64,000 nucleotides of DNA from Azolla caroliniana (Eukaryota > Polypodiophyta): contig JBHGNT010000001.1 in assembly GCA_043228905.1 (NCBI GenBank), positions 33,728,001-33,792,000 of the forward strand, in the 5' to 3' direction. The notes under the pieces are model-generated. The model saw nothing but the letters and a program-made list of their open reading frames with translations, searched no databases and was not told the DNA's origin. The translations under genes and the position numbers were made by a program. Below are positions 13,001 through 23,600 of the stretch, one piece after another; position 1 is the first letter of the stretch; every line of letters begins with the position of its first letter.

Positions 13001-13994
13001 TTTGTTCAACAAATTACAAAACAAAAATATGGTGACATGGAGTGCTTTATTGGCAGGGTATGCACATAATGGTGATTACCCCTCAGCTAAGAAATGTTTT
13101 GAAGCGATGCAACAAGCAGGCTTCTATCCTGATGATGTTGCATTTCTCAGCCTTTTTTCAGCCTGCAGCCATGATGTAGACTCTCCGGTTAATGTGGGTT
13201 GTATGCATTTTAAGTCAATGAGAGATGACTATGGTATTAAGCCTAAGGTCGAGCACTACAACTCGATGCTTGAACTTTTCGGCAATGCTGGATTGATAAA
13301 TCAAGCTGAAGATTTACTTGAAACCATCCCCTGTAGTAGAAATACTATAGGATGGACATCACTACTGAATTCCTGTAAAGTACGTGCATCATTGCTATCA
13401 AAATCATGTGAAGTCGACACAAGTGCTTTAGACGTTGGAAAGAGGTGCTTTGACCATATTGTAAATTTGGATGTGGCAAATGCTGCTGGATATGTACTGA
13501 TGTCTAGCATATATGCCAAAGCTGGCATGTTGGAGGATGCCAAGAGAGTGCAAGAGCTAAGAAAGCATGTAAATGGGTGGAAAAAACCAGCTAAGTCATA
13601 CATCGAAATTGATTCTGAAGTCCACAGTTTTTTTGTTGGAGATAAAGTGCATCCAAGAAGCTCTGACATATATGCAAAGCTTAAGAGTTTGAACAAGCAA
13701 ATGAAGTATGAAGGATATCAGCCATGCGTTGACTTGATATTTGGGTCTGATTCTGATGAAGACAAAGTAACAGCTTTATGTGGACATTCAGAGAAGCTAG
13801 CTATAGCATTTGGACTTCTTAGCTCTCCGCAGGGGTCTACTATCCGAGTGTCAAAAAACCTTAGAATGTGTGCAGATTGCCACACAGCAGCAAAACTGAT
13901 ATCAAAGATCGAAATGAGGGAGATAATCATCACTGACACGTATTGTGTACATCGATTCCTCGGTGGGCAATGCTCTTGTAAATTCAGCTATTGA
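10016..13994 (+). CDS. PLS-class PPR protein with variant DYW domain, probable organelle RNA editing factor
   Basis: Exons 10016-10528, 10798-10871 and 10961-13994 join in frame to 1206 residues. Residues 1-210, encoded mostly by exon 1, are basic and polar with no repeats and may include the organelle targeting sequence. From about residue 225 there are roughly seven P-L-S triplets (units such as ALIDLHAKCGKLEDA), then E1/E2 motifs and a C-terminal deaminase-like DYW domain. The catalytic HSE (H1138, E1140) and the CADC zinc ligands (C1166, C1169) are present, as is the second zinc site CSC near the end. The PG box is altered to KKPAKSYIE (from about 1070), and the protein ends KFSY where canonical members end DYW. 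PLS-DYW proteins bind organelle transcripts and edit C to U; the KP-type variant has been linked to U-to-C editing. The target is not predictable by eye. The ATG at 10016 is the first of its ORF; a later start is possible. Confidence 0.92.
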
Positions 13995-15120
13995 GTCTGT
14001 GCCTTCGACAATTTTTCCTTCTCTTAAAGAGGGTGTTGATATTTTAGGTAACCAAAGGGAGTAGGACCCCTGACCTAGGGTTTGTCTTCCAGGAAACCGT
14101 GTGCATTCTTGTATTTAAAGCATCGTCCATGTATGAGCTCCACCAAACGTATTGTGCAACGAAGGTAAGATATGAAGGGTAAGGTAAAATATTGGTTTGT
14201 GAACCTTATTTAAATGCCTTTTGAAGAACCATGGCATGGCAATCTTCAAAATTCAGGCATGTAACCCTTTCCATTCCAAAAAGCAGATGGAAAGCATAGG
14301 CTATGAACTGTCAAATCGATGTCACTGTGGACTACTATCATCATGCTAATCAAAGCACTCTCTTATACGTAATATGGGGCATAGTGTAGTTGTTTTGGTT
14401 ACAACCACAGATAAGAGTCTAAGTCATGTTAAAAAATTTACCATAGAGGAGGATATGTTCCTAGAACCCAAATTTGATTCCTTTGAATATATGTATATAT
14501 ATGAATGCATGGAATTTTGGATCCTCTTTATAAGAATTTGTCTGTTTTCTTTTTCTTTGTGTTCTTTTCTTATGTGGGCTTTTCAAATGTCAATTGCAAT
14601 TAGCATTTAATAAATCGTAGTTAACGTAGCATGAGTTTGTCCCAACTTGGTACATTTAGTATCTCAAATATCTTGACATAGCTTTATGAGATGGGTCTAG
14701 TTTGAGGGTATACATGAGATCTTCCTACACATATTAGAAAAATAATTTTGTTTCCTTTAATGCATCCATACATTATAGAGTACCATTCTATAATGATATG
14801 AAACCTTATTTATTTGTATAGGTGGAAAGGCACACCAACATCGACTAAAAAGGCTCCGCATCTAACAATTATTGATAACATGGAACTAAAACTTAAACAT
14901 GCTTGATATGATGGATCATAGGGTTCCATACATCCTTCTTGATTGATGATAACGTATCTACAATGTATGAAAACATAAATTGTCGCAATGGTAAGCCTTT
15001 GGAAATGTAAACTCTAAAAAGAATGTGGTTTTTAGTACGCCAATTGATGTACACACTAGAAGGACTAATTGGACGAGCCTAGTGTGAACTTGGAAGGTTG
15101 TTGGTCTTCTTTAATTTGTG

Positions 15121-15925
15121 GTAGAGATTTCTTAGTCCTCAAATATCAAATATGACCTATGGAACCAAAAGTGAATCTTATACACATAACGTGTGGAATT
15201 GAGTCGTGACACTTAATGTTCAATAGTTTTACTCTAAATGGTTGGCAAGTTGAGAGTACGCATTGTGATTGATTGAGGAAAATATATAGGAATATGAGAC
15301 AAAAAATATAAATACTTCACGTAATACAACTGAAAATGAGTAGGGACTCTCAATGTTCAACACAATTACTAATCAATGTTGCTATTCAGAGTGCACATTG
15401 TGATAGTGAGAGAAATTTGTTTAAATTGAGTTTGGTTGAAGATGCATTGAAAGCATAGTTGAAAGTGATTGAAGGAGCATTGTGTCAACCTGTGATAAAC
15501 TCTTGAACTTGTTTCGGGCAAAATGTACATAATTAACTAGTCTCATGACTTGGGCCCTATCTTTTATCTCACATCAAAGCGAATGTGAATTGATGTATGG
15601 AAGTAATGGTGGCAAGCGGGATGGGCTCTAAGATGCATTGGTGGGTGGGGGTTCATTAATTTGTATGGAAGCAATGGTTTGGATGGGCTCTATCATGTAT
15701 CAATGCATGTGGTTTCCCTGTTTGGTGAAAAATATAGTCTTGTGGTTAGGTGCAACATACATAGTATAATGTGTGAAGCATGAGCCTCCACTTTTTTCCC
15801 ATGTCATGATCCATTGGTGTTGCAAAAATGCCTCGTTCATATATGAATTTATTGATAAATCATGAAACAAGTATGTTGAATCCATATTCCAAACTATTTT
15901 CTCACATCTTGCATCCACTTGGAAC
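15121..15925 (+). repeat. Dispersed repeat, copy A (partner at 33105-33722)
   Basis: Read on the plus strand, this matches the reverse complement of 33105-33722 over most of its length with many substitutions and small gaps. Anchors in copy A are TTGAACTTGTTT (15509), ATTAACTAGTCTCATG (15532) and ATGCATGTGGTTTCCCTG (15703). Copy A carries internal tandem duplications: about 15170-15290 resembles 15290-15410, and 15599-15650 resembles 15666-15715. Neither copy has an intact ORF, terminal repeats or target-site duplications that I could define, so the class is unknown. Confidence 0.7.
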
Positions 15926-16251
15926 ACAAAATCTTGTTTTTATGAGTATTTGGTAATTTTGCTTACTTCCCATGCAATTCTGAGAAGTTGATGCAAGGCG
16001 GTTTTTTGAATGTTAAGCAACAACCACCCTTTCCATGGCCATTATCTCAATAGAATGTAAATAGCAAATAAACTTACCTCCATACTATTGAGGCAAATTT
16101 GACAACAGAGACGTGATCAATGTGATAGTAACAAAACCCCAAGGCTACAAAGGCGATGGATATTGAGGCACATATGGCAACAACAAAGACTGCAACAACT
16201 AATAACTTTGTTCTAGTACCAATTGCCATGATGGTTTAGTCATAAACACAA

Positions 16252-16287
16252 ACACGCACGCACGCACGCACTCACTCTCTCTCTCTC
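16252..16287. repeat. (CGCA)n(CT)n microsatellite
   Basis: A CGCA run followed directly by a CT run in intergenic DNA. Confidence 0.9.
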
Positions 16288-17111
16288 AAAGAATAGAAGT
16301 GATGTGTCATGAAGGAACAATAAGAAGAATATAATGAAGTAAGAAAAGAGAGATCTTGTGTCCTCAAGTTTATCTTCCTAGCCTTGGGGTGTGCCTTTAC
16401 ATATTAGCCCCATGTACATGGGTTTGATACATATGTCCACCCCCTTGCCCACCCAACCTTAGTGTTGAATGTTGACACCCACGTCACATGATATCATTGG
16501 AAGCTTAGAATGGTCCCATGACACTTATGGTCATGACAATATGTCTTTAGAGAAGGAAAATACATGTAAATGTACATAAGAACATGGACATTATAGACCG
16601 TTCACTAATAATTATACATCAACTTATTATGATCAACATAAATTATAGAACTAGGATAAGGGGCCCTCAACAAAAATAAGTAAACCTTTCAACATGTCAA
16701 TATATCGATTTGTAATTATGATCGACGTAAAGTTATTTATCATAAACTTACAATAGGAGCACTTTATGAAATCAAGAAATTCAGCCATAGAACCAGTTTA
16801 TACAATATTCAATAACTTCTTGTCCTTGATGGAGCTTGTCGATTAAACATAGAACATAACATGTAGAGGGAAGGGAAGTTTTTAAGTTACAATTTTTTAG
16901 CATTATGATGTACCATTTATTGACGCATCTATACATGAATGTAATGTGATAGATATCTTTTTTAATGTCCATAGGAAACTAATTGTGATCAGTAGAAATA
17001 TATTTGGGGACAAAAGCTACATTTTTTGATACTTCTATAAGTTGACTTTCTTTGCTCAACATAACTTATTAAAGCAAAAACTCTGGGCAAATGTCATCAT
17101 CTACAATAAGC

Positions 17112-17260
17112 AATAAATAGATGATGCCTTTGGAGTTCGGCAAGGTGATGAAGCTTCACTTCAACATCACTTCCATCGATCTATGTCATCATATCAAGAT
17201 AACCAAATGCATCTCTCAACAAGATGTGGGGTTTTTGGATGTGATGATATGAAAGAATGA
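17112..17260 (+). pseudogene. Possible decayed Ty3/gypsy reverse-transcriptase fragment
   Basis: Conceptual translation in two frames gives IDDAFGVRQG followed by FNITSIDLCHHIKI, resembling the gypsy RT segment with an IDD...QG block followed by S-K-IDL-x4-HQIRI. A frameshift is needed and the downstream part decays to noise. No RNase H, integrase or LTR was found around it. The resemblance is weak and may be chance. Confidence 0.22.
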
Positions 17261-19407
17261 GGAATTTTACATTTCAAAATTTTGAGTATTAATTGTTTCC
17301 GAAAATAACTTGATCAATACTTACTTACCCTTTATTTTAAAAAACCATCCTAATTGCCAAACTATCCACTTTCATAAGGAGTGAACTTAATCCTCTTTGT
17401 GTTTCCATTAAATGATATTAAAGATTACGAACCTTTTCTTTCGATATTGCATGCTCAAAGATGTCCATCCTTTGTAGATGTTTTGGTAAAGAGATTCTCA
17501 ACAAATTATTTAATTATTGCCATAACAAAAACCATAGTTTTCTAGTCTTAAAACAAATGTCCTCCAAAGTACATTAAGAACCTCTCGTTAAGAAAATCGT
17601 TTCTTATGTTACACAATTTTTTTCAAGAGGACCCTTCACCTTCCAAGACCAATGGTTTGTTCTTAAAACCCTAATAATTTGATTATCCTTTTTTGTCCAT
17701 ACACAACTACGAAGATTATAATACATTTTCGTAAATAAGAGTATCACATATTAGACCCCTTTTCGTAGTCTTTATTGGTAAATATCTCTTATAAGAAAGG
17801 ACGCCTCATGTAATATGGTATCATCTAGGCATCATAAATTGCATAGCTTCTATTCTAGATTTTTGATAATCCATATGTTCTAGAAAGATTAATTGTCGTT
17901 ACAGGAACCATCTACCTTACATCATGAACAAGGAACATATGGAAAAAACCTTTATTGGAACTTGTAAATTCAAAATTTTGAGGTTCAATCCATCGATGAA
18001 CTTCTGAGTAAGGGAAACTAGTTTGGAAATTAGCACCTCTCTTCATTTGTTCTATTTGATTAATACAAGTCTTCCAACACTATGTAATTCCTCGTTCATA
18101 CCCATCTTGTTCCTTCCCTCTTTTCTCAAGTGTTCTTATTTCTTTCTTTTTACTCATTCTTTCCTCTAAAACTAAAATATTGCAATTGTAGTCTTATACT
18201 AATTCTATCGCTTCTCCACCTCTCATTCCCCTTTCTCTATCTCCTTTTTCCTTTTTCCCTTTGCCTTTTTCCTTTTACCATTTACCATTTCTCTCTTCTA
18301 CAATGTTGGTTAGTTCCCAAGTCGTGCTCCACTAAAACACCCAACTTTCATGGATTACGTTTATACATTAATCTGTTGTACTTGACATAATTTATTGAGC
18401 AAACAACCTTAGGATAGAAGCTCTTCAATTTAGAAACATAACTTAATCAAATCAAAGATATGGAACATAATCAATTTTTATCAAAACCCTATCAACATGT
18501 ATGGTGCTCAACATAACTCATCAAGAGAAACAACCATCAACTTTTGTATTGCTTATGATTTTATAATACCAGGGTGTATATTTTGTTTATAAAAAAAACA
18601 TAACTCATCAAGAGAAATAACATTGAATAAACTTATCGATTTATATTGCCCTCAACTAAGTGATCGATATGAGATTGAGAATAGAAGCCACTTATTCACC
18701 ACTAGAACAAAAAATTTAGGATAGAATCACTTCATGCTTAAGTGAACTTAAGAGCATAAACAATTGTTAAACATGAACTTAAATAACGTACTAGATGTAA
18801 CTTATTAAATTAGGACAAAACTTCACCAGCTTTTTTTTCAATAAATTTATACAATTGCAAAACAACCCAACTTCCAAATTCAGGAACTTCGGATTGAAGC
18901 TCTTCAAAGAAAGTAAAGAACACATACCTCATCATAGAATATTCACAAGTACATATATATGGTGCATACTATTTTCAGTTATGGAAATGTTGAGCATAAG
19001 TTCCCCGAGGAGATATTGTTTAAAGGAAGCATATAGAACATTGCCAAGTTACTTTTGACGATACATCAACTCAATTTGCTCAAGAAATAACCTATCATTG
19101 AATAAAATGACATATTATAGAATATCCTATGATATAAAAGCTCATATCTCAAAGGGCATAGACTATTCGTCGAGTATTGTTTGTCTCATACATATATCGA
19201 ACGTATCATGCTCAACAAGACATATATATCAGGTGAGAAACGTTGGATTCAAAAGGACGTCAAGTTAAACTACAGCTTCAGGTATAGAGCAAAACTACAT
19301 GGCATTTGATGATATCAGTTCTGAACAAAGTGTACATAATCAATACAAAGAGGCATTTCCGAGGAAAGAAAGGCTTTCGATCGATGCATCAGCATAGACA
19401 AAGTATT

Positions 19408-19546
19408 GAGCCGGAAATGCTCTCCGGAGACGGGAAGCTTTTACTTGGTGTGGTGTGAATAGCCTTGAGAGAGAGAGAGAGAGAGATGAGCCGGAAATGC
19501 TCCCCGGAGAAGGAAAGCTTTTACTTGGTGTGGGGTGAATAGCCTT

Positions 19547-19602
<56 letters not shown>

Positions 19603-19603
19603 A
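19408..19603. repeat. 80-bp tandem duplication with GA microsatellites
   Basis: Two units beginning GAGCCGGAAATGCT at 19408 and 19488 share the segment AAGCTTTTACTTGGTGTGG and each end in a GA run (about 19468-19486, and 19547-19603 with small interruptions). The block lies immediately upstream of the presumed TOP1 leader exon and may be part of its promoter or leader. Confidence 0.85.
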
Positions 19604-19886
19604 TCGTGAACCCAAAAAGCAAAAAATTCACCATATCTCTTGCAAGAAGAAGACCTCTGTTTTCCTTCTTCCATAGATCGCCCTCTCATCAGGGACAGAG
19701 AAATACGCAGAAGGAGAGAGCCATTTTCAAAGCAACAGAGGGGGCATATAGAAATATAGAGGGGAGGCAGAGGAAATACAGAAGAAGTAACGAAGAAAGA
19801 CAGACACAGATAGAGAAAGGCAAGAGGAGAGATCGAAACCGTAATTGAGGCTTTGGATCCTTCTTTCCGACAATCTCCATCTACAG
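19604..19886 (+). promoter_or_regulatory. Probable 5' UTR exon of TOP1
   Basis: Purine-rich sequence with no conserved coding content ends at CTACAG followed by GTTAAA, a good donor at 19887. The next gene on this strand is TOP1 and its first coding exon lies about 800 bp downstream, so a leader exon and leader intron are the simplest explanation. The transcription start cannot be placed. Confidence 0.4.
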
Positions 19887-20588
19887 GTTAAAAAGCTAAC
19901 AATCAATATTTGGCTTCCAAATTAATGGTCCAGCTTCAGATATCTCTCTATGTCTTATAAAAGTAAGATGGGTCTTTGCTTTTCACATTGATTTCTGATG
20001 TCGAATTAGGGTTTTTGATCCATGATTTTGTAGAGTATATGTTCTTGAATACTCCTATCTTGGTACTATTCAGTTGCTTGAAGAGTGCTTTTTCCTGCAA
20101 AACTGCTTTCTTTTGGCAAAATTTGTTCTTTGAAACATATCTTTTTCTTGATGGTCTGGATAAACACACATATGTACGCATACATACACACAAATTCATA
20201 CATATATATGTACTTCTATTTATACAAGTACCCATATGCATGTCTTTAGTATATATATTATTTATGTGCTTTGTGGTTTGATGATGCTTGCGTTTTGCTT
20301 TGATTGAATCATAGTACTCAACCTCATCTATTGTAATGGCTGCTATGTATATATACATACCTATATAGGATTAGAAGGTCGCTTTACATACATATATCGA
20401 AATGCGAACTCCATCATCATGTTTTTTTAATGGATTATTACATGCATGTGTTGTGGATCATTTTCTTAATGGATTATGCATGTGTATATGATTGGTTGAC
20501 CCCTGGTCTAAGTGCAGGTTTGTATCAATTTCAGCTTTTGATCATGTTTTGGCTTCTACTTTTTAACTGGTGTTTGGTTAGAATTATA

Positions 20589-20650
20589 CATACCTAATTT
20601 GTACAAGATCTAACCAATATGGTTAGATCTTGTTCAAATTGTTAGGTATG
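20589..20650. repeat. Hairpin-forming inverted repeat in the presumed TOP1 leader intron
   Basis: The left arm 20589-20615 and right arm 20621-20650 are complementary apart from one base change and a 3-base gap, with a 5-base loop AATAT. The arms begin CATACCTAA and end AGATCTAACC. It could be a small foldback element or a fortuitous palindrome. Confidence 0.75.
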
Positions 20651-20697
20651 TGGAATACTAACCATGGCGTGTACTATGTATCTGAATCAGTCTTTGC

Positions 20698-23600
20698 ATG
20701 CAAATGTTAATGCTAATAAAAGGAAAATATACATCATCAGGGCCAGCACAAAGTTCACATCCTATTGCCAAGCTGAGTACAACACCTGCTCCCAAAAGCT
20801 TAACAGCAAATGTGAAGTCCTCCCCACATGCTAACACATCAAGGACATCCACACCATCAGTAATAACTGCCATGATGGGCATGGATAGCGATTCAGATGA
20901 TGAAAAACCACTTGTATTTCGTACTAATGCGTCCCGAGCAAATGCCCAACCGAAAAATGGTGCAGTCCTCACAAAAGCCAATGTTGATGTGCCCAGAAAA
21001 GGAATGGGTAATGTTTCCAAGCAAAGTTCTGTGAAAGGTTCTGATGATTCAGAGGATGAGAAACCTCTAGCTTTGAGGATTGCCAAGTGTCCTGCTCCAG
21101 TTCGTGAAGACAATGCAGCTGATTCAGGTGATTCTGATGATGATAAGCCACTTGTCTTGAAAAGATCCTCTAATGGAGCTGCCTCGAACAAAACACCAGT
21201 GGGGAAGGGGGATATGAGTAATGCCAAAAAAAGACCAGTAGATAACAAACCAAAGGATGAGGCACCCTCCAAGAAGCTCAAACTTTCAAAGTCTCTTTCA
21301 GAACCATCATGTATATCCCGTGTGCCTAAAATGGAACCTTCCGCACCATCAAATTCAAACATGAAACAATCGTCTAAGGCACCATCTCAAGCACCTTCAA
21401 GTGCCATGTCCAAACCATCAAAAACATCATCACAATCACCATCAGGTACCATATCCAAACCATCGAAAACATCATTGCAATCACCATTGGGTGCTGTTTC
21501 CAAACTATCAAAGACCGAACATTCAAAACCTTCATCAAACATAGTATCAAAAACTTCATCAACAATACCATCCAAGGCATCAACAGCAGCCAAACCATCC
21601 ACACCACTGCCTAACGCATCGACAAACACAGCAGTGAAAATGGATATAGATGAAGATGAAGATGATATCCCTCTTGCCCAAAGGATTCCTGTGGTAAAAA
21701 CCATCAAGAAGCCCATTGTCAAACCAATTGTGAAGCCAAGCACAGGTAGTTTGTCTTCCTTGGCTGCAAAGAAGGTTATAGAAGCTAGAAAAGCGAAATT
21801 CAATCAGCTGCAAAAGAAGTTAACACCAAAGAAGAAAGATGGTCGAAGTGATAAAAATGCGCCGGTTGGAGGTGGGGAGCAGAAGTGGACTCACCTTGAA
21901 CATTGTGGAGTTATATTCCCTCCCCCTTACAAGCCCCATGGTATTAAGATGCTTTATGAAGGGAAACCTGTCACCCTCACTCCTGAACAAGAAGAGGTAA
22001 TCTATGATTCTTGTCTGGTGAATTAGTTGATATTGTATCTGTTGGGCAACTAAACACTTGATCTTATATCATAGGTTGCCACAATGTTTGCTGTTATGCG
22101 AGACACAGATTATGCTCAAAAGCAGACATTTTTATCTAATTTCTGGGAGGACTGGAAAAAGATTTTAGGTCCTGATCATGTTATACAGAACCTTGAACAA
22201 TGTGATTTTACGCCCATTTATGAATGGCATCTTATAGAGAAGGAGAAAAAGAAGCAGTTGTCCTCAGAGGTTAACCATGCTTTTTCTCATAATGTCATTT
22301 TTAAACATCTTGCATGGTTTATCATGATCAGAAAGAGAAATTTGTTTATATTCTACAGGAAAAGAAAAGGTTAAAAGAGGAGAAGCTGAAACAGGAGGAA
22401 AAATACATGTGGGCACTTGTGGACGGTGTAAAAGAGAAGGTTCTATTAGAAATGTTACTTTATTGCTATGTGCTCACAATTGCAGAGGAAGGTTACTGAA
22501 TGTGGTCTTGTCATCATATTATATTATAGGTTGGAAATTTCCGTGTGGAGCCACCTGGATTGTTTCGTGGTAGAGGAGAGCATCCAAAGGTCTTAATAAA
22601 TACACTTTATGCAATAATCACATCGTCATATTGCATATTTAGTAATATAAGTATTTTATGCACGGCAAAAACATGAGAAAAACTGGAGCTTACTATCTAT
22701 GGAAAAAGGAACTCAGATCTTTCCTGAATTTATGAGGCATTGTTAAGAAGGGAACTCATTAAAAGATTTTCTGATTTTATTTATTTATCATTTACAGATG
22801 GGAAAATTGAAACGGAGGATATTCCCTGAGGATATTGTCATAAATATTGGAAAGAATGTGCCAATACCTGAATGTCCAATACCTGGTCACAGGTCCAATT
22901 CTTTCAGAAATTGCTACTCATAGATGCCTTTTATTGTCATCTGCATATCTACAATTGGGCAATCAAGTTGTTTACACCATTAAGTGCATGTGGAGTTGTC
23001 TCGTACATAAGATGAGTCTTTTGAAATTTTCTAGATGTGTGAGGTCTTCTAATGCTTTTTTCATTCTTACTTGCATATAGACATGTATATATGCATGCAT
23101 CTACTAGGGCACACACATACACATACATATACACACATATTTGTGTATCTACCAACCTATGTATCTACCTTTCTCTATGCGGTATATAAATACTGATGCT
23201 CAACATGTATACGCATGCATATGCATGTTAACATCGTTATGCATGTATAGTTATTCTACAGTTCGATTCCAGGAAGACAATTATAGGCTGATTCTTATTG
23301 CTAAAACATTTCAGGTGGAAGGAAATCCGGCACGATAATACCGTAACATGGCTTGCATATTGGATTGATCCGATCAATCAAAGAGAGTTCAAGTATGTAT
23401 TCTTGGCTGCAAGCAGCAGCTTGAAGGGCCAAAGCGATAAAGAAAAATATGAGAAAGCTAGAACCTTAAAGGTACAACTGCTGTAGAGAAAGAGCATTTT
23501 CTGTATGTCATAAAAAACTCGTATTTTCTGTTAACTATCAAATGTTCGATCTACTTTTTCAGAATTACATCGAGAATATTCGAAAGACATACACAAAGAA

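Larger units (their letters stand above)
13995..19603. other. Intergenic: PPR 3' end to TOP1 leader
   Basis: No gene is recognisable on either strand. The stretch holds one copy of a dispersed repeat (15121-15925), a CGCA/CT microsatellite (16252-16287), a possible decayed retroelement fragment near 17.1-17.3 kb and a tandem duplication with GA microsatellites just before the TOP1 leader (19408-19603). Remaining ORFs are short, AT-rich and without motifs. Confidence 0.6.

Noticed and set aside
20658-21803. Long minus-strand ORFs opposite TOP1 exon 1 (234 and 138 codons)
   Set aside because: They are antisense shadows of the low-complexity Ser/Lys/Asp-rich TOP1 arm; no family resemblance.
23255-23275. 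GTTCGATTCC resembling a tRNA B box
   Set aside because: Lies in a TOP1 intron with no A box or acceptor stem at suitable distance.
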